DNA of 64,000 nucleotides from Corallium rubrum (taxonomy: Eukaryota; Cnidaria; Anthozoa; Scleralcyonacea; Coralliidae): positions 69,181,042-69,245,041 of the forward strand of contig OZ035997.1 in the NCBI GenBank assembly GCA_964035015.1. Reading direction: 5' to 3'. A model generated the notes under the pieces. The model worked only from the letters and a program-made list of their open reading frames with translations. It was not told the DNA's origin and did no database searches. The position numbers and the translations under genes were made by a program. How positions within the stretch are numbered: position 1 is the stretch's first letter; each line of letters starts with the position of its first letter. Shown here piece by piece: positions 10,961-22,139 of this stretch.

Positions 10961-11770
10961 TTAATCCTCTTGTGCAGCAAGATCGCGTAGGTCACTTGGT
11001 TTCTTTATTATAATTGGACGTGAATCTTCAGATTTTCGTAAGAAGATTGTAGAATTTTTCACCCAGCAGAATCTGTAGGCACGATGATGTTGAAATTCCT
11101 TTGCTTCGGTTAAGAGTTTCTGTAATTTAGGGGTTAGGTGATCATAGACTCTGGCTTTTGATAGTAAAGCATCAGCTGGTAAACCAAGAGAAGTCGGGTC
11201 AATTTTATTAGCATGTTGTCGGTGGTTAATGACTTGCTCTTTGATGCACCTCCTCGTAAACTTACAAATGATGGGCTTGTGATAAGCCGGATTTCTAGAT
11301 GGGACTCGATGGGCGATATCTATATCTTGTAAAGTAATATCCACGCCGATTCCTTGAAATAATTTAATACAAAGAATAGAAGTTTCCTGTGCTGATTCCT
11401 TTGACTTTAGCTCTGGTATTCCAATGAGCTTAACATTGTATAGATAACTATATCGTTCAATATTGTCTATCGCGTCGGCAATTTCGTCTACTCTCTTTGT
11501 CAAACTGTTGAGTTTCTTATTTAGTTGATCAAATTCGATTTTGGCTTCGTGTCGAAAGCTTGATAAGTCATCATAACTACTACTAAGGAATTCAAGACTT
11601 TTGCTCATTTCGTTGTCCGATAAGCATGAATGGCTATCATTTCTGTCGTTCGATTGAGCAATACGACGGTCCAATGTAGCTTCTAGATTCTTAAATTCTT
11701 TTCTCAGTATATCCATCTGTGACTTCAGTTCATCGTTTTCCTTCTTCAAGGATTTAACTGTGTCAGGCAT
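10961..11770 (-). CDS. LINE-2 ORF1 RNA-binding protein (coiled coil plus RRM-like domain)
   Basis: 269 aa, intact. Residues 1-110 form a coiled coil (MPDTVKSLKKENDELKSQMD...; LNKKLNSLTKRVDEIAD). Residues 112-200 have the IERYSYLYNVKLIGIPE start and DIDIAHRVP motif typical of the L1-ORF1p-like RRM, and the C-terminus (LLTEAKEFQHHRAYRFCWVKN) matches the following C-terminal domain. It would trimerise and coat element RNA. The start is the first ATG of the frame, 32 bp into the probable 5' UTR boundary region. Confidence 0.85.
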   Translation of the reverse strand: MPDTVKSLKKENDELKSQMDILRKEFKNLEATLDRRIAQSNDRNDSHSCLSDNEMSKSLEFLSSSYDDLSSFRHEAKIEFDQLNKKLNSLTKRVDEIADAIDNIERYSYLYNVKLIGIPELKSKESAQETSILCIKLFQGIGVDITLQDIDIAHRVPSRNPAYHKPIICKFTRRCIKEQVINHRQHANKIDPTSLGLPADALLSKARVYDHLTPKLQKLLTEAKEFQHHRAYRFCWVKNSTIFLRKSEDSRPIIIKKPSDLRDLAAQED

Positions 11771-11800
11771 GGTATAATTTCTTCAAAGTGTATTCGCGAC

Positions 11801-12861
11801 TTAGATAGAGCACGTCTTCGGCACACCTGTCTTAGTCTTAGGACTATAGCCTTAGTCTTATATATTGTTCTTGTATTTTTTGCAAGCTTCTTAGTTTATT
11901 CCTGTCGTATTTTAGACTGAACCGCCTACAAGATGCCGTCAGTTCCGATCTCAAATTTTTGAGAGATTATTCAAGGAGCGAGATGTTTATTTCAAGAATC
12001 GAAGTTTTTACAAGCTTAGTAAGTATTGTAAGTATGAATCGTTGTCAATTTTTAAGTGTGATGTACTATAGACGTTGTTGGAATGATGATAAGTTTTTGA
12101 AAGCCTCTTAATAGTCTTAGACGATTTCATATTTATATAAAGACGAACTTCAAGGCAATTTATATGGCCAACATGTTTACATGTATTCGGCAGTCTGATC
12201 GAGCTTTCTAAACTGACAAGGCTGTGCATTGCTGAACAGAAATGAAATTTTCTTCTAAGAAAACAAAACTAGCTTCATGATCAAGCAACAATGTGCAAAA
12301 CCTGTGGTAGTCCACGAGCGAAAGTACTATGCTATTAAATAACATGTACAATAGTCAAATGTCAGTGAAAGGGAGTGTGAAACGACAAGTCTTTATATTT
12401 ATAATGGGGTAATTAAATTGTATGCTGCAGTTGTCAGTCATCCAAAAATGTATATCATGAACGCCAAACACTTTTAATTAATATTCTACCTTTTACTGCA
12501 TGCATGCATGATTATACAGTATATGTCTACTCTTGAAGAACAATTAATCGTTCACAACTTCATTATTTCTAAACTTTACAGCAGTCATACTTCAAATGCT
12601 TGTTATCTCAAACGATTTTCCTTCACCCACCAACTGGATTGCATTATTATTTGACGAATTGTTGTAACAAAGTTATTTAAATACTTAATTAGTCAAATTT
12701 TGTGAGTTGTTATTGATGTACTGTATTAAAATTTGATTGGCCTGCTTAAACTATACAATAACCGTACTTTAAGGAAAAAAATAATTACCGAGCTGAAACC
12801 TAGACTTGGTCTACCAGAGGTTTACCATAGGTTTTAAATAGTACCATAGCTTTAATAGTCA
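11801..12861. other. Non-coding stretch
   Basis: No supported gene. 11831-11860 repeats the motif CTTAGTCTTAGGACTATAG, the same as the large tandem array at 34778-35106. The ORF at 12008-12229 has no recognisable content. Confidence 0.5.
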
Positions 12862-13030
12862 AGCTATTACCACACTGCCTATCACCACGAGGACCGAAGT
12901 AAAGCCCAATTTGATTGAGTTAGTACTTGAATGGGTGACCATGCACATATCTGCATGGGCTTAGGACTCATGCTTCTGTGCCGGATATGAGTAGAGTTGT
13001 TAGTGCTCAGCCTCCTGTGCGTTTTTGATG
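12862..13030 (+). repeat. 5S-rRNA-like SINE (SINE3-type candidate)
   Basis: 12865-12940 follows the metazoan 5S rRNA internal promoter: TATTACCACACTG, then GACCGAAGTAAAGC (A box), then GTTAGTACTTGAATGGGTGACC (intermediate element and C box), at near-natural spacing. The sequence after 12940 departs from 5S and a T-run occurs near 13021. It is too diverged to be a working 5S gene; a 5S-derived SINE fits best. Confidence 0.6.
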
Positions 13031-14682
13031 GCTTTACTCTGAGTTCCTTTCTTAAGGTAAAAACACAGCATGGCTAGCATCAACAATCTTGACAAAAATC
13101 TTGTTCAGCTTTGAATACAAGGTCACTACAAGTACATACAGTAATTACAACATTGTTTTTACCATAGTAGCTATAGGCATGATTGAACGCAGTAGATACA
13201 CGCATGTCTGGACATGCCTATTTTTTTAAATTTTTAAGGAAGCCTGGGCTAGAAGGCAGGAACGTGTAAAGTCAAACAATTTTCCTTGTGAAGGAAATCT
13301 CACGCTTTTTAGTAAATTGCTGTCAGGTCACACATTTTTTTAAACAAAAAGTTCTTGTCCCCCAAACAGATTTGGGCTGATGCTCTTATTTGTGCACTTA
13401 CCACTTTTTCCTTCCTTTGAGTCAACTAGAAGTATCTTGTTCTCCTTGCAACTTTTCACCCTCCTGAATGGTTTCCACGACTGCAGTTTCCTTTCTCACC
13501 TCAAACGCTTCCTTAACATCACTTTCAAGCCCCATATCGTCAGCTGACAGACCTACCTCTATATCAACAGCACTGGTTTCAGCGTTCAAATCATGCAATT
13601 AACAACTTTTAAACATAATGTGATGAAACATACGAGCGAAAGAACTATGATCGGCCCTTAATTTGAGGGTGTATCGAAAACAAAGAACTAACAGCCTTTA
13701 CCTCGAAAAACTAAAACCCCGAACAATACGTTAATTATAAGGCTTGTTACCAATACACTGCCACGCAAGTTTTGGAGATCAACTATAAGTCCCTTCGAAT
13801 TCTTGCAAAATGCCAGTGTAACAAGTCTGACAATTAGTGTATTGTAATTAGGACCTTGAAATGTCGAGGTCGTGGCAAGGGGTCTTGTTTTCAAGACACT
13901 CCTTAAAGTTTGCTCTAATTCGATGTCTGCTTGGGCAGCTGTGCAATTAATGCAAAAGAGGTTCTGTGATAATATTCTTCCAATCTTTTTGGTTTGTTTC
14001 AGTGCTGTTGGTGGTATTTGGTTCTCCCAGTTGGTTCAGGATATCGATACGTGACATTCATTGCTGATTTTCGCGAACATCGTCACTTTCGGTGAGCTAT
14101 TTTTTATCGTTTACATTATTTATAAACCACGTTTTGGTATCTAGTTTAATATTTTTATATAAAGTTGAGAACAGAAACAATACAAAAATATAATTTGAAG
14201 GCAAGATTAGCTTAAATTGCGCCAATGGAGAGCAATGCGATCGGCATATATTGATTTAAATACATATAGACCTTGAAATCCTTGAATTGGCGGAAATTAC
14301 TTTTAAATAAAGTGCGTGGGATGCAGATCTAGCTTAGAAACCAGTATTATTCGATTTCGATAACTTGATAAAAGGTTTGCAAATAAAAAGCCGCATGTGT
14401 TAACTAAAACAGTTTCTGTTACATGGACACTCATGGTGCCAGTGACTCTATTATATACATGGTCAGGACTATATTCTTAGTACTCTCGAATTTCGTATTA
14501 AAAAACATAACATGGGGCATGCGCAATAGGTGAACCAGGCCCAAAACGTATGGGTGTAATAGGAATAACAAAGCCCAGCAAAAAATGCGAAGTATAGGCA
14601 TTCTCAATAATAATTTAATAAACGACCTAACGTTTCGTTCCTAAACGCAAAGTTATGTTACAAGGTATTTTCAAAATGATTA
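13031..14682. other. Mostly non-coding; one weak exon-like ORF
   Basis: On the minus strand 13601-13422 reads an acidic 58-residue frame (AETSAVDIEVGLSADDMGL...) ending in TGA, without Met or a clear splice acceptor. It could be the terminal exon of a host gene or chance. ORFs at 13688-13894 and 13872-14054 show no family features. Confidence 0.25.
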
Positions 14683-15010
14683 ATTAGCGTGTGTGGGAGG
14701 CATGCAGAAAACAGAGAGATAACACGAGGTGACAGAAATAAAAGTGAAAATAAAAATGAAAAATAGAACTAAAATAGGTAAAGTGGAAAAGAGTCCATGT
14801 TTGCATTAAGCGACGGATATTAGAAGGCTTTCCCTAATAAGCTTTTTTCCCCCTAAAGTTTCTCTTGAACCTAAAAAGATTATTTACTTTTGTCTTCCCT
14901 ATACTGGGCAACACAGCCTTCAAATTCGCACACAGATTCAAAATGTATGTACCGGTATATCGACCAGACTAGCCGACTCCTTCACACACGGATCTAAGCT
15001 TTAGGCTACA

Positions 15011-15175
15011 TTTACACGGTACTGGATGAATTTGAGACCGGTCTCGAATGCGTCTTATTTCGCCTGTTTCCACAGAAGACAAATTCGGAACTGTTATCGA
15101 ATTAGTACGGTTTTGCCTGTTGGCGAAATAGGACGAATTCAAGATCAGTTGCGAATTCGTCCGGTACTGTGCAAA
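15011..15175. mobile_element. Hairpin MITE, 165 bp
   Basis: Ends TTTACACGGTACTGGATGAA and, on the right, the inverse of TTTGCACAGTACCGGACGAA; a second inner inverted pair (ATTTCGCC/GGCGAAAT) extends the stem. It lies in the loop of the surrounding foldback element. Superfamily unknown. Confidence 0.65.
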
Positions 15176-15371
15176 CAGAGTCTTACTGGCAAAAAGAGTG
15201 TCAATTCTTCTCCCACCAGCATTCCGTCACATCACTGTTACACCGGACATGCTGTTTCACATGATGATTTTACTATTTTATCCTTTTCTTCTTCCAACTC
15301 TGAACTGCTTATTAGGGAAAGCCTTCTAATATACACAAACTCAATCCGTCGCTTAATGGAAACATGGACTC

Positions 15372-16851
15372 CAGGGGCGGATTTAGGATTCTGAAAATGT
15401 CAGTCAAACTTATGGTCCACGGATCTAAGGGGGTGCGGGGGCATGCCCCCCGGAAAATTTTTGGAATTGGAGTCTCTAAAATGGCAGTTCCCGCGATCTG
15501 ACAGCACATTTGAGCAAAATTTTTAAACTTTCAAAACATATTTTTAATGCCACATTTTATCATTATTGCAAAATATTTTGTCCAAATTGGATGTTTCTTA
15601 AACTTTATTGAGAAAATTATACAGAATTATATATTTACAAAGATAACTAAAATATTAGTTAGCTCATTGAGACAGGAGCGAACACCCGTGCAATTATTCA
15701 TTGTCTCAAAGATTAATCTAATAAAATTGTCATCTACCAACTGAGATCATATTTCATATTTCGTCGTTAAAATATATCTCATCAGAGCAAGATAGCGAGA
15801 CTAACAATACGTTGAAAACAGTATTCATTTCAAAATCATGAAAGGAAAGATCCAGTTTAACATTGAACTTAAGGATCACTTGATCCTTTGAGTTTCAAAT
15901 CCATATAAAAGCTCCTGGCAAGCGTGAAATATGCTAATGCAGCCTGCTGACAAATATACGTCTGAACTCTGAACTCAGACTTCACTGGGACGCAAAATAA
16001 TAAATAATACGATACTGAGACTGGAGAAAACACATATATTCGACACTAGACTGTTTGTAGATTTGAAATGAAAGAAGATGACTTTAACTTACCAGTCTTA
16101 CGTTACAGCAGTTGGGGAATAAAATAAATGACTCGAAAATTATGCTTCCAATCACGTCTATTAAATACTCCACAGAAGAAATCATCTGCTGGCTGCTCAA
16201 TCTAGATAATATATCATCATTGATTTGTTTCAGCAAACGATCGTCGTTGCTCTGAAGAGCAGATGATACTCATTCAAAAATGCTTACCGAAGGCGAAGCC
16301 ATGACCGATCAAAGCTCAGGATCAAAGGAAAGACTTGGTGTGGATGAATTCATTATCTTCATTGATCAGGCACTTTAGTCAAGATAAGTCAGAATTCATT
16401 AGCATCACGCATTAGCCAATCATATTCTAGCCAAAGTTAGTCAAATTGACGTCACATTCATGGCAAGTTAGTCAAATTGACGTCACATTCATGGCAAGTT
16501 AGTCAAATTGACGTCACATTCAGTTGCAGCCAATCGAGTTGCTGGGAAAGTTAGTCAAACCCGCAACCTCTGCCTGCCACTGAACCCATGCCCAGCATCC
16601 CAATCTAGCAGGTAGCAGATCGGGAAACAAGTACCCAGGGTCATCTCTCCGGCGCTCCTGGAAAAAGACCCAGCGCGGGTGAACTTTTGACGAAACATAG
16701 CCTGATCCACAGCCTGATCTGTGGCCTGATAAGCGGGTGTGATTGCGCCATTTTTACAGCGTCTGCTGGAAGTAGAGTCAGAATTTTTTATGCTCGCAAA
16801 AACATTACATCAGTCGCTTGACTCGTTTGACTTACGCTAAATCCGCCCCTG
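15372..16851. mobile_element. hAT-like non-autonomous DNA transposon, ~1.48 kb
   Basis: Terminal inverted repeats CAGGGGCGGATTTAG and CTAAATCCGCCCCTG are of the CAGGGGCGGA type seen in hAT elements. GACTC flanks both ends (15367-15371 and 16852-16856). The intact left arm of the host foldback shows the empty site, so the insertion is certain. A 5- to 6-bp duplication is unusual for hAT (normally 8), so the superfamily is tentative. No transposase is encoded. Confidence 0.7.
16441..16533 (+). repeat. 31-bp tandem repeat (3 copies), each with TGACGTCA
   Basis: Unit TCAAATTGACGTCACATTCA plus 11 more bases, at 16441, 16472 and 16503. Each holds a perfect CRE palindrome, at 16447-16454, 16478-16485 and 16509-16516. 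Lies inside the hAT-like element. Confidence 0.9.
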
Positions 16852-16965
16852 GACTCTTTTCCACTTAACCTATTTTATTTTTCATTTTATTTTCACTTTT
16901 GTTTCTGTCACCTCGTGTTGTCACTCTGTTTCCTACATGCCTCCCACACACGCTAATAATTATTC

Positions 16966-18160
16966 TAACTAATTGGCGTGTGTCTTGTGTCATGGGTGAT
17001 ATACCGTGGGTGGTGGGTAAAGTCATGAGTCGCTAAAATGCGTTTTTTTTAAATATAGTAAAGATAAATTCATTACCTTTTTGAAGTAAACATGGCGCTA
17101 CTATATGTATATTTACTAACTAAAAAAATTCAAGAAGTTTTTACATTCACCATTATGGCAATGGACAGGGCACGATATAAAGAAACAACAGATGATTGCA
17201 GCGTTTGAAAGATACATTGCTGTCCATTCTCTGTGCGTAAACCACTGAACATAATCTATTAGATTGCATTTATATTTTTAGGTTCTTCGTCCTCTGGTAA
17301 CAAAACCGGAGAAAAAATCCAGGAAAAATTAAAGCCACAACAATAGCCCATGACAAAAGTTTACTCGTGCCATTTAGTCTCTACTCGCGCCATTTAGTCG
17401 TTACTCGTGCCATTTACTTGCGAGGCACGCCGATTAGTGTATCTCTCAGCTTTCACAATCAAGCTGGGGATATGAAATGCAGTAAAAGAAATTTTATGTT
17501 TCCATTCATAAAAGTGTGGCTTATGAACTTTAGCGCTTCGAACATTACTTTATATGATGCTTATGGAATTGTGCACATAACAAGTTTAAAACACGAAACT
17601 ACATTTTGTAACTAATTCATTTTCTAAAATGCGTTCGAGTTGTCAGTAAGAACTAATTAATAAGTGTGTGTAAAACATTTATTGGGTTTGTCAAGAAATA
17701 TAACAAATTATATACTTCACGATCGCCTGCTGCCTGTTGATGAGAAGAAAGTCTTATTGTGTTTATAAAATGCGCTTACTCAGTTAATAGTAGGAAGGAA
17801 GGTCGGATACTTGTTTTTTAAAGGCATACTGTGTGTATATGTGTCAGGTTTGATGCACACCCTAGTCATATAGAAGAACGGTATCGCGGCAAAACGATAA
17901 CATTGCTCCTGTTGGCAATGACAAAGTTATCGACGCTGATGGAAAACAACGCCGAAATTCGCTTGGTAATGTAGAATGTAAAAACTTGTAAAAACAATGT
18001 AATTATGTAATTTTTTAGTTAGTAAATGTATACTAGCCCCATGTTTACTTCAAAAAGGTAATGAATTTATCATTACTATATTTCAAGAAAACACGGAATT
18101 TTAGAGCATTTTAGCGACCCACGACTTTTTAGCCACGACACACAACCCACGCCAGTTAGT
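16966..18160. mobile_element. TIR element, ~1.2 kb, non-coding
   Basis: Left arm 16966-17145 and right arm 17980-18160 are inverted copies (for example GAAGTAAACATGGCGCTA versus the reverse of TAGCCCCATGTTTACTTC, and GAGTCGCTAAAATG versus CATTTTAGCGACCC). The interior holds three imperfect copies of ACTCGTGCCATTTAGTC at 17365-17417 and no coding sequence. It directly adjoins the preceding foldback element. Confidence 0.65.
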
Positions 18161-18316
18161 CAAACTCTTTTTATTATATACATATGATTGCTTCCTGAGC
18201 ACTTTAAGGTGGCTCCATACATTTTCCTGAAAAGTGGAAAACACACGTTTTAGACCTAAAATCTTGTACATTGATATTTTGTTGGAAGAATAAAAGTAAA
18301 TGTCTTGCATGTAACA

Positions 18317-18762
18317 GCATTTTGAGAATCAAAAACGAAAAAGTGCATAACCGTGGTTGCTATGGGTAACAATGGCGTTTCAAAATGGCCGCTAATTTGC
18401 GTTTAAACTGGTTTAATTCGCAAAAAACCTTGATGACCCCATTTTTTATTTTATTAAAAGTTTTCGTCTAGGATGAGTAGTCAATAGGTCAAATTTAAAA
18501 AAATTCTGTAGATCCAAAATGTTTCAAATCAAAAAACGTTATTCTTAATAAAAAAAATTGGATCTACAGATTTTTTTAAAATTTGGCCTATTGACTCATA
18601 CTGGAAGAAAACGTTTGCTGAAATAAAAAATGCGGGTCACCGAGGTGTTTTGCGAATTAAACTAGTTTAAACGCAAATTAGCGGCCATTTTGAAACGTCA
18701 TTGTTGCCATAGCAACCACGGTTACCCACTTTTTCCTTTCAGTTTTTGATTCTCGAAATGCT
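18317..18762. mobile_element. Large hairpin (foldback) MITE
   Basis: Arms about 18317-18519 and 18559-18762 pair over roughly 200 bp (landmarks CCGTGGTTGCTATGG, TTTCAAAATGGCCGCTAATT, TGTAGATCCA). The loop is A-rich. It adjoins the broken 3' end of the pogo-like transposase. A TTAAGGTGGCTCCATAC motif at 18206 may be the outer terminus of a related element. Confidence 0.7.
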
Positions 18763-19398
18763 AGAACTTGGCTGGGAGTGTGACTGTCATACAAAAGCAA
18801 GGAAGCATATTTAAATACTTTTTTTAACTTTGATATGTTATGTAGAGTCAAGGAAACCAATTAAGTGCAAAATATCTTTTCTTGAGGTAATATTGTTACA
18901 TTCATGCAAGAAAAACGACAGGTAGTCATTGTCATCAATAGAACTGGGGAATCGTTGGAACACTTTGTATAGGTTACGAAATGCTTTAGGTATTCTAAAA
19001 ACAGGTCTGAATCAATCCATCCATTTGGAGAACAATGGCCAATAGTCCGTGCTGGTGCATGATCAACCAATTCAGGCTTGTTTCTTTTTCTTTTGAAAAT
19101 CATCATTGGTGGAACAAACATCCCTGATGCACTATATGCAACTAAAATAGTGGTTGTTTGACCACGTTCGCCACTTGTTACTCATGAGACACCCTGTTTT
19201 CCTTTTGATGCTACAACTTTCACTGGTTTGTGGACACATGTCAAACCACTTTCATCACAGTTGAATATTTCATGTGCTTTAAAGTTATGTTTATTTAATA
19301 CAGTTTTCAGATTATCAAAGTATAAATTTACAGATGTTTTATTCAAACCAAAAACACGATTTATGGACACAGATTCCGGTTTTCGAAGTGACAACCTA

Positions 19399-19731
19399 CA
19401 ATCATAGAATAATTAATTGGGACATTTTCCGCGCGAGCGCGATTTCTGACGGCATCGTAAACTCTTTTAAAAAAAAATCCGTCGCCTGCTCCAAACCACC
19501 ATCACAGGTCTTCCTCTACCCTCACAAGTCTACCCTCCCCCATTTTGCCCACCATGCAATGTTGGTCCCTTGGGGTAGGCCTTACCCGCACCTCATACCA
19601 TGTTTCTGAACCAACATTGTATGGTGGGGAGGGGGGGGGAGGAGGAGGAGGATAACTTAACTGTGCAAAATGCATCTTTGCTTAGAAGTGACACTGTTGC
19701 AAGTTGTCCCAATGTAATTATTCCATGATTG
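19399..19731 (+). repeat. MITE copy 1 of the composite
   Basis: Terminal inverted repeats CAATCATAGAATAATT and AATTATTCCATGATTG. Interior contains CGCGCGAGCGCG and an inner hairpin, arms 19548-19566 and 19610-19628, followed by a G-rich, GGA-repeat tract. Confidence 0.85.
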
Positions 19732-20524
19732 TCTGAACATGTACGTGACGCATTTTTCGTTATTTTTATTATTGAAATTACACAACTTTCCTCAGAATAT
19801 TCTCGAAAATCTTTAAAAGTATCACTGCCGCACTAAATCGTTTGGTTGATCGATTTACGAATTCATGCGGTGATAAACGGAAGCGGTTCTAGAACAAAGT
19901 ATTAGCACAATAGTTAATATCTGTATTAATACATAACGCACTTCATTATATGTTATTCTAATGAGCTTTGATCCTTGACACTTCAACATAAACAAAGACG
20001 GTACTCCATGTATTCTAGTTATTTCTTACAAATTAAACATAAAATGAACGATTGTTGTCGTAGTCTGTTTTACAGAACATAAAACTTTATCTATATTTGT
20101 CACATTTGAGACAGAATCTCCCTATAAATCTTCGTTTTCAGCGGTACTCCATCTGCGGTAGAATAAAGTAGTTTAATATGCCCTGTTATTGTTAGTACTT
20201 TCCTGGAGCACCGTTTGTAACTCAAGAACAACACATCGGGAAGCAATAAACATTCGCGAGCATTAGTGTACGAATGGGGAGTTATCAATAGTTAACACTA
20301 TGGGGAATCCCAATTTGATGAAATGAAAAATCCCGGTATTGTAGTGGAGTACCGTAGTAGAGAACCATGTCTAACTAATTAAACAGGCCTTAGCCGTGAC
20401 GTCGTGACATAATATGACCAAACAGCGATATTATGTTTAGAGCATTACCACTAGTCGTTTCGCGGTGCGTAAATTATAAATTTCTGACTTGATCATTAAT
20501 ATTTTCCGCCTGACCTGTTTCAGA

Positions 20525-20854
20525 CAATCATAGAATAATTGGGACATTTTCCGCGCGAGCGCGATTTCTGACGGCATCGTAAACTCTTTGAAAAAAAAAT
20601 CCGTCGCCTGCTCCAAACCACCATCACAGGTCTTCCTCTACCCTCACAAGTCTACCCTCCCCCCTTTCCCCCACCATGCAATGTTGGTCCCCTAGGGTAG
20701 GCCTTACCTGCACCTCATGCCATGTTTCTGAACCAACATTGTATGGTGGGGGAGGGGGGGGGGAGGAGGAGGAGGATAACTTAACTGTGCAAAATGCATC
20801 TTTGCTTAGAAGTTACACTGTTGCAAGTTGCCCAATGTAATTATTCCATGATTG
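20525..20854 (+). repeat. MITE copy 2 of the composite
   Basis: Same ends and interior as 19399-19731 with a few substitutions and a 4-bp difference near the left TIR. Right end abuts the TA next to the transposase segment. Confidence 0.85.
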
Positions 20855-21357
20855 TAGGGTGGCGCTTGAGAAATCCAGCAACAAAGTTGCGACCAGCCAT
20901 TTTAGTGTCAATTAAAATTGTTTTTAATATTGTTCTTTTGACAATGATCATAGACCTGGTCCTAATATAATTTATAGAAAGACCATAAAAAGCTTGATCC
21001 ATGTTAATTATATGCTCTTCAAGCTCTTTCTCTTGGTCATGTTCTGAAAGAATAGCACGATAACGCCCCAAAACATTTTTATGTCTCGTCTGTTGACAAA
21101 CTTTTTAGCTTACCATTAACTCTACGGTTCAGGGAATCCTTTGGCACTCCATAGACAACAGCAGCTTGACGTATTGACATCTCTTTATTGTCAACTGCCA
21201 GAATGGCAAGTTTCATTTGCTGCTCAGACCAGTTTGCACGCTCAGTCTTGCATTTGTAGTTTCTGACCATTCTACACAAAACAGAATGTCTGTTTGGGCA
21301 TGTCGTCAACTGATAGCCAGACAGAAATGACTGACAAAACCCAACTACTGTATACAC

Positions 21358-22139
21358 AGACTATTGTATGGTTGACATAATAAATACATAAAAAAAACTT
21401 AATTTAATACAAAATTTAGGAACAATGATGCACATATCCAGGGTTGGAAGATGATAATACAGACATTCACTGCATTGAAACAGCAATTTGGAGACTAATA
21501 TACATGCTGCAATATAAATCTATAAAGAAATGGTGATCATAATACACCTAAATACATTATATATAGATGAAAACATTACAACAGATAGCGACAATGCATA
21601 GAAGCTTGCAGAAATGTACAATCTTATAAGGGAATTCGCCTGTCTCATTTAACCCCACACTGGCCCACGGCTCTTAAGTGAATTCAAAGGCCCAAAATGC
21701 TAGAAATTAAGACCGACATGAACAAAATACACCCATACCATGAAAAGACATGTGTAATGCATACTGAACAAATAGGGTTTATTTCATAGCTGCGATGTTT
21801 TAGACAGGAGAAAAGACTGTTGAAAAAAGCTGAGTAATATCTTACCTCAATTTCGCTACCTCGACTTCAGTGTCATCCACAGAATTAAAGATTATTTTCG
21901 CTTGTAAATAGCTTCCAGCCTTGAGCACGTTGAAAAACTTCGAATAAGATTTGCTTATGAGCCCGCAATGTTTATGTTGAAGAAAGAGCGGTGAAACGCT
22001 GGGGACACGCGTCAGTGCATACTTGTCTCATTTCGCCCCGCTGTCTCGTTTTGTCCCGCATTACGCTATTTATTAAAATAATGCTTTTCAACATACATAA
22101 TTATGCATACATTATGTATACATTACATCTCTCTTTCCT
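21358..22139. other. Non-coding flank of the pogo-like element
   Basis: No gene. Two 18-bp tandem units TGTCTCATTTCGCCCCGC and TGTCTCGTTTTGTCCCGC at 22024-22059, with a related TGTCTCATTTAACCCC at 21633, resemble subterminal repeats of pogo/Tigger elements; this is inference. Confidence 0.4.

Larger units (their letters stand above)
7588..11800 (-). mobile_element. LINE-2: near-complete two-ORF non-LTR retrotransposon (CR1/L2-like)
   Basis: Contains ORF1 (10961-11770), a 50-bp spacer, ORF2 with APE endonuclease and reverse transcriptase (7774-10910), a 3' UTR and an (ATC)n tail at 7590-7604 on the plus strand. The 5' end is not sharply definable; 11771-11860 is probably 5' UTR. ORF1 is intact and ORF2 has only one frameshift and one stop, so this is the youngest retroelement in the window. 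No target duplication could be confirmed by eye. Confidence 0.85.
14683..16957. mobile_element. Foldback-type element with long inverted arms, carrying two nested insertions
   Basis: Left arm 14683-14842 (ATTAGCGTGTGTGGGAGG...) is inverted at 15307-15371 plus 16852-16957. The right arm is split by a hAT-like insertion (15372-16851). The central loop (14843-15306) contains a smaller hairpin MITE. No transposase gene is present. Confidence 0.7.
19399..20854. mobile_element. Composite element: two direct MITE copies around a 793-bp spacer, TA-flanked
   Basis: MITE copies 19399-19731 and 20525-20854 are near-identical and in the same orientation. The outer ends are flanked by TA (19397-19398 and 20855-20856); the inner ends are not. 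Removing 19399-20854 and one TA rejoins the transposase frame, so the whole composite inserted as one unit. The spacer has no recognisable gene. Confidence 0.8.
18840..21357 (-). pseudogene. pogo/Tigger-like transposase, split by a composite MITE
   Basis: From 21267 the minus strand encodes the N-terminal HTH (MVRNYKCKTERANWSEQQM...SIRQAAVVYGVPKDSLNRR), then after a frameshift the second HTH, ending GRNFVAGFLKRHP at 20857. The frame resumes at 19396 with LSLRKPESVS...HEIFNCDESG, where D is the first catalytic residue, then an in-frame TGA, then GMFVPPMMIFKRKR and NGWIDSDLFLEY. The second catalytic D region is degenerate and the C-terminus is missing. Pogo-family transposases cut and paste at TA sites. 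Nonfunctional. Confidence 0.8.

Noticed and set aside
12862-13030. Functional 5S rRNA gene
   Set aside because: The 5' and 3' stems are not maintained and the sequence departs from 5S after the C box.
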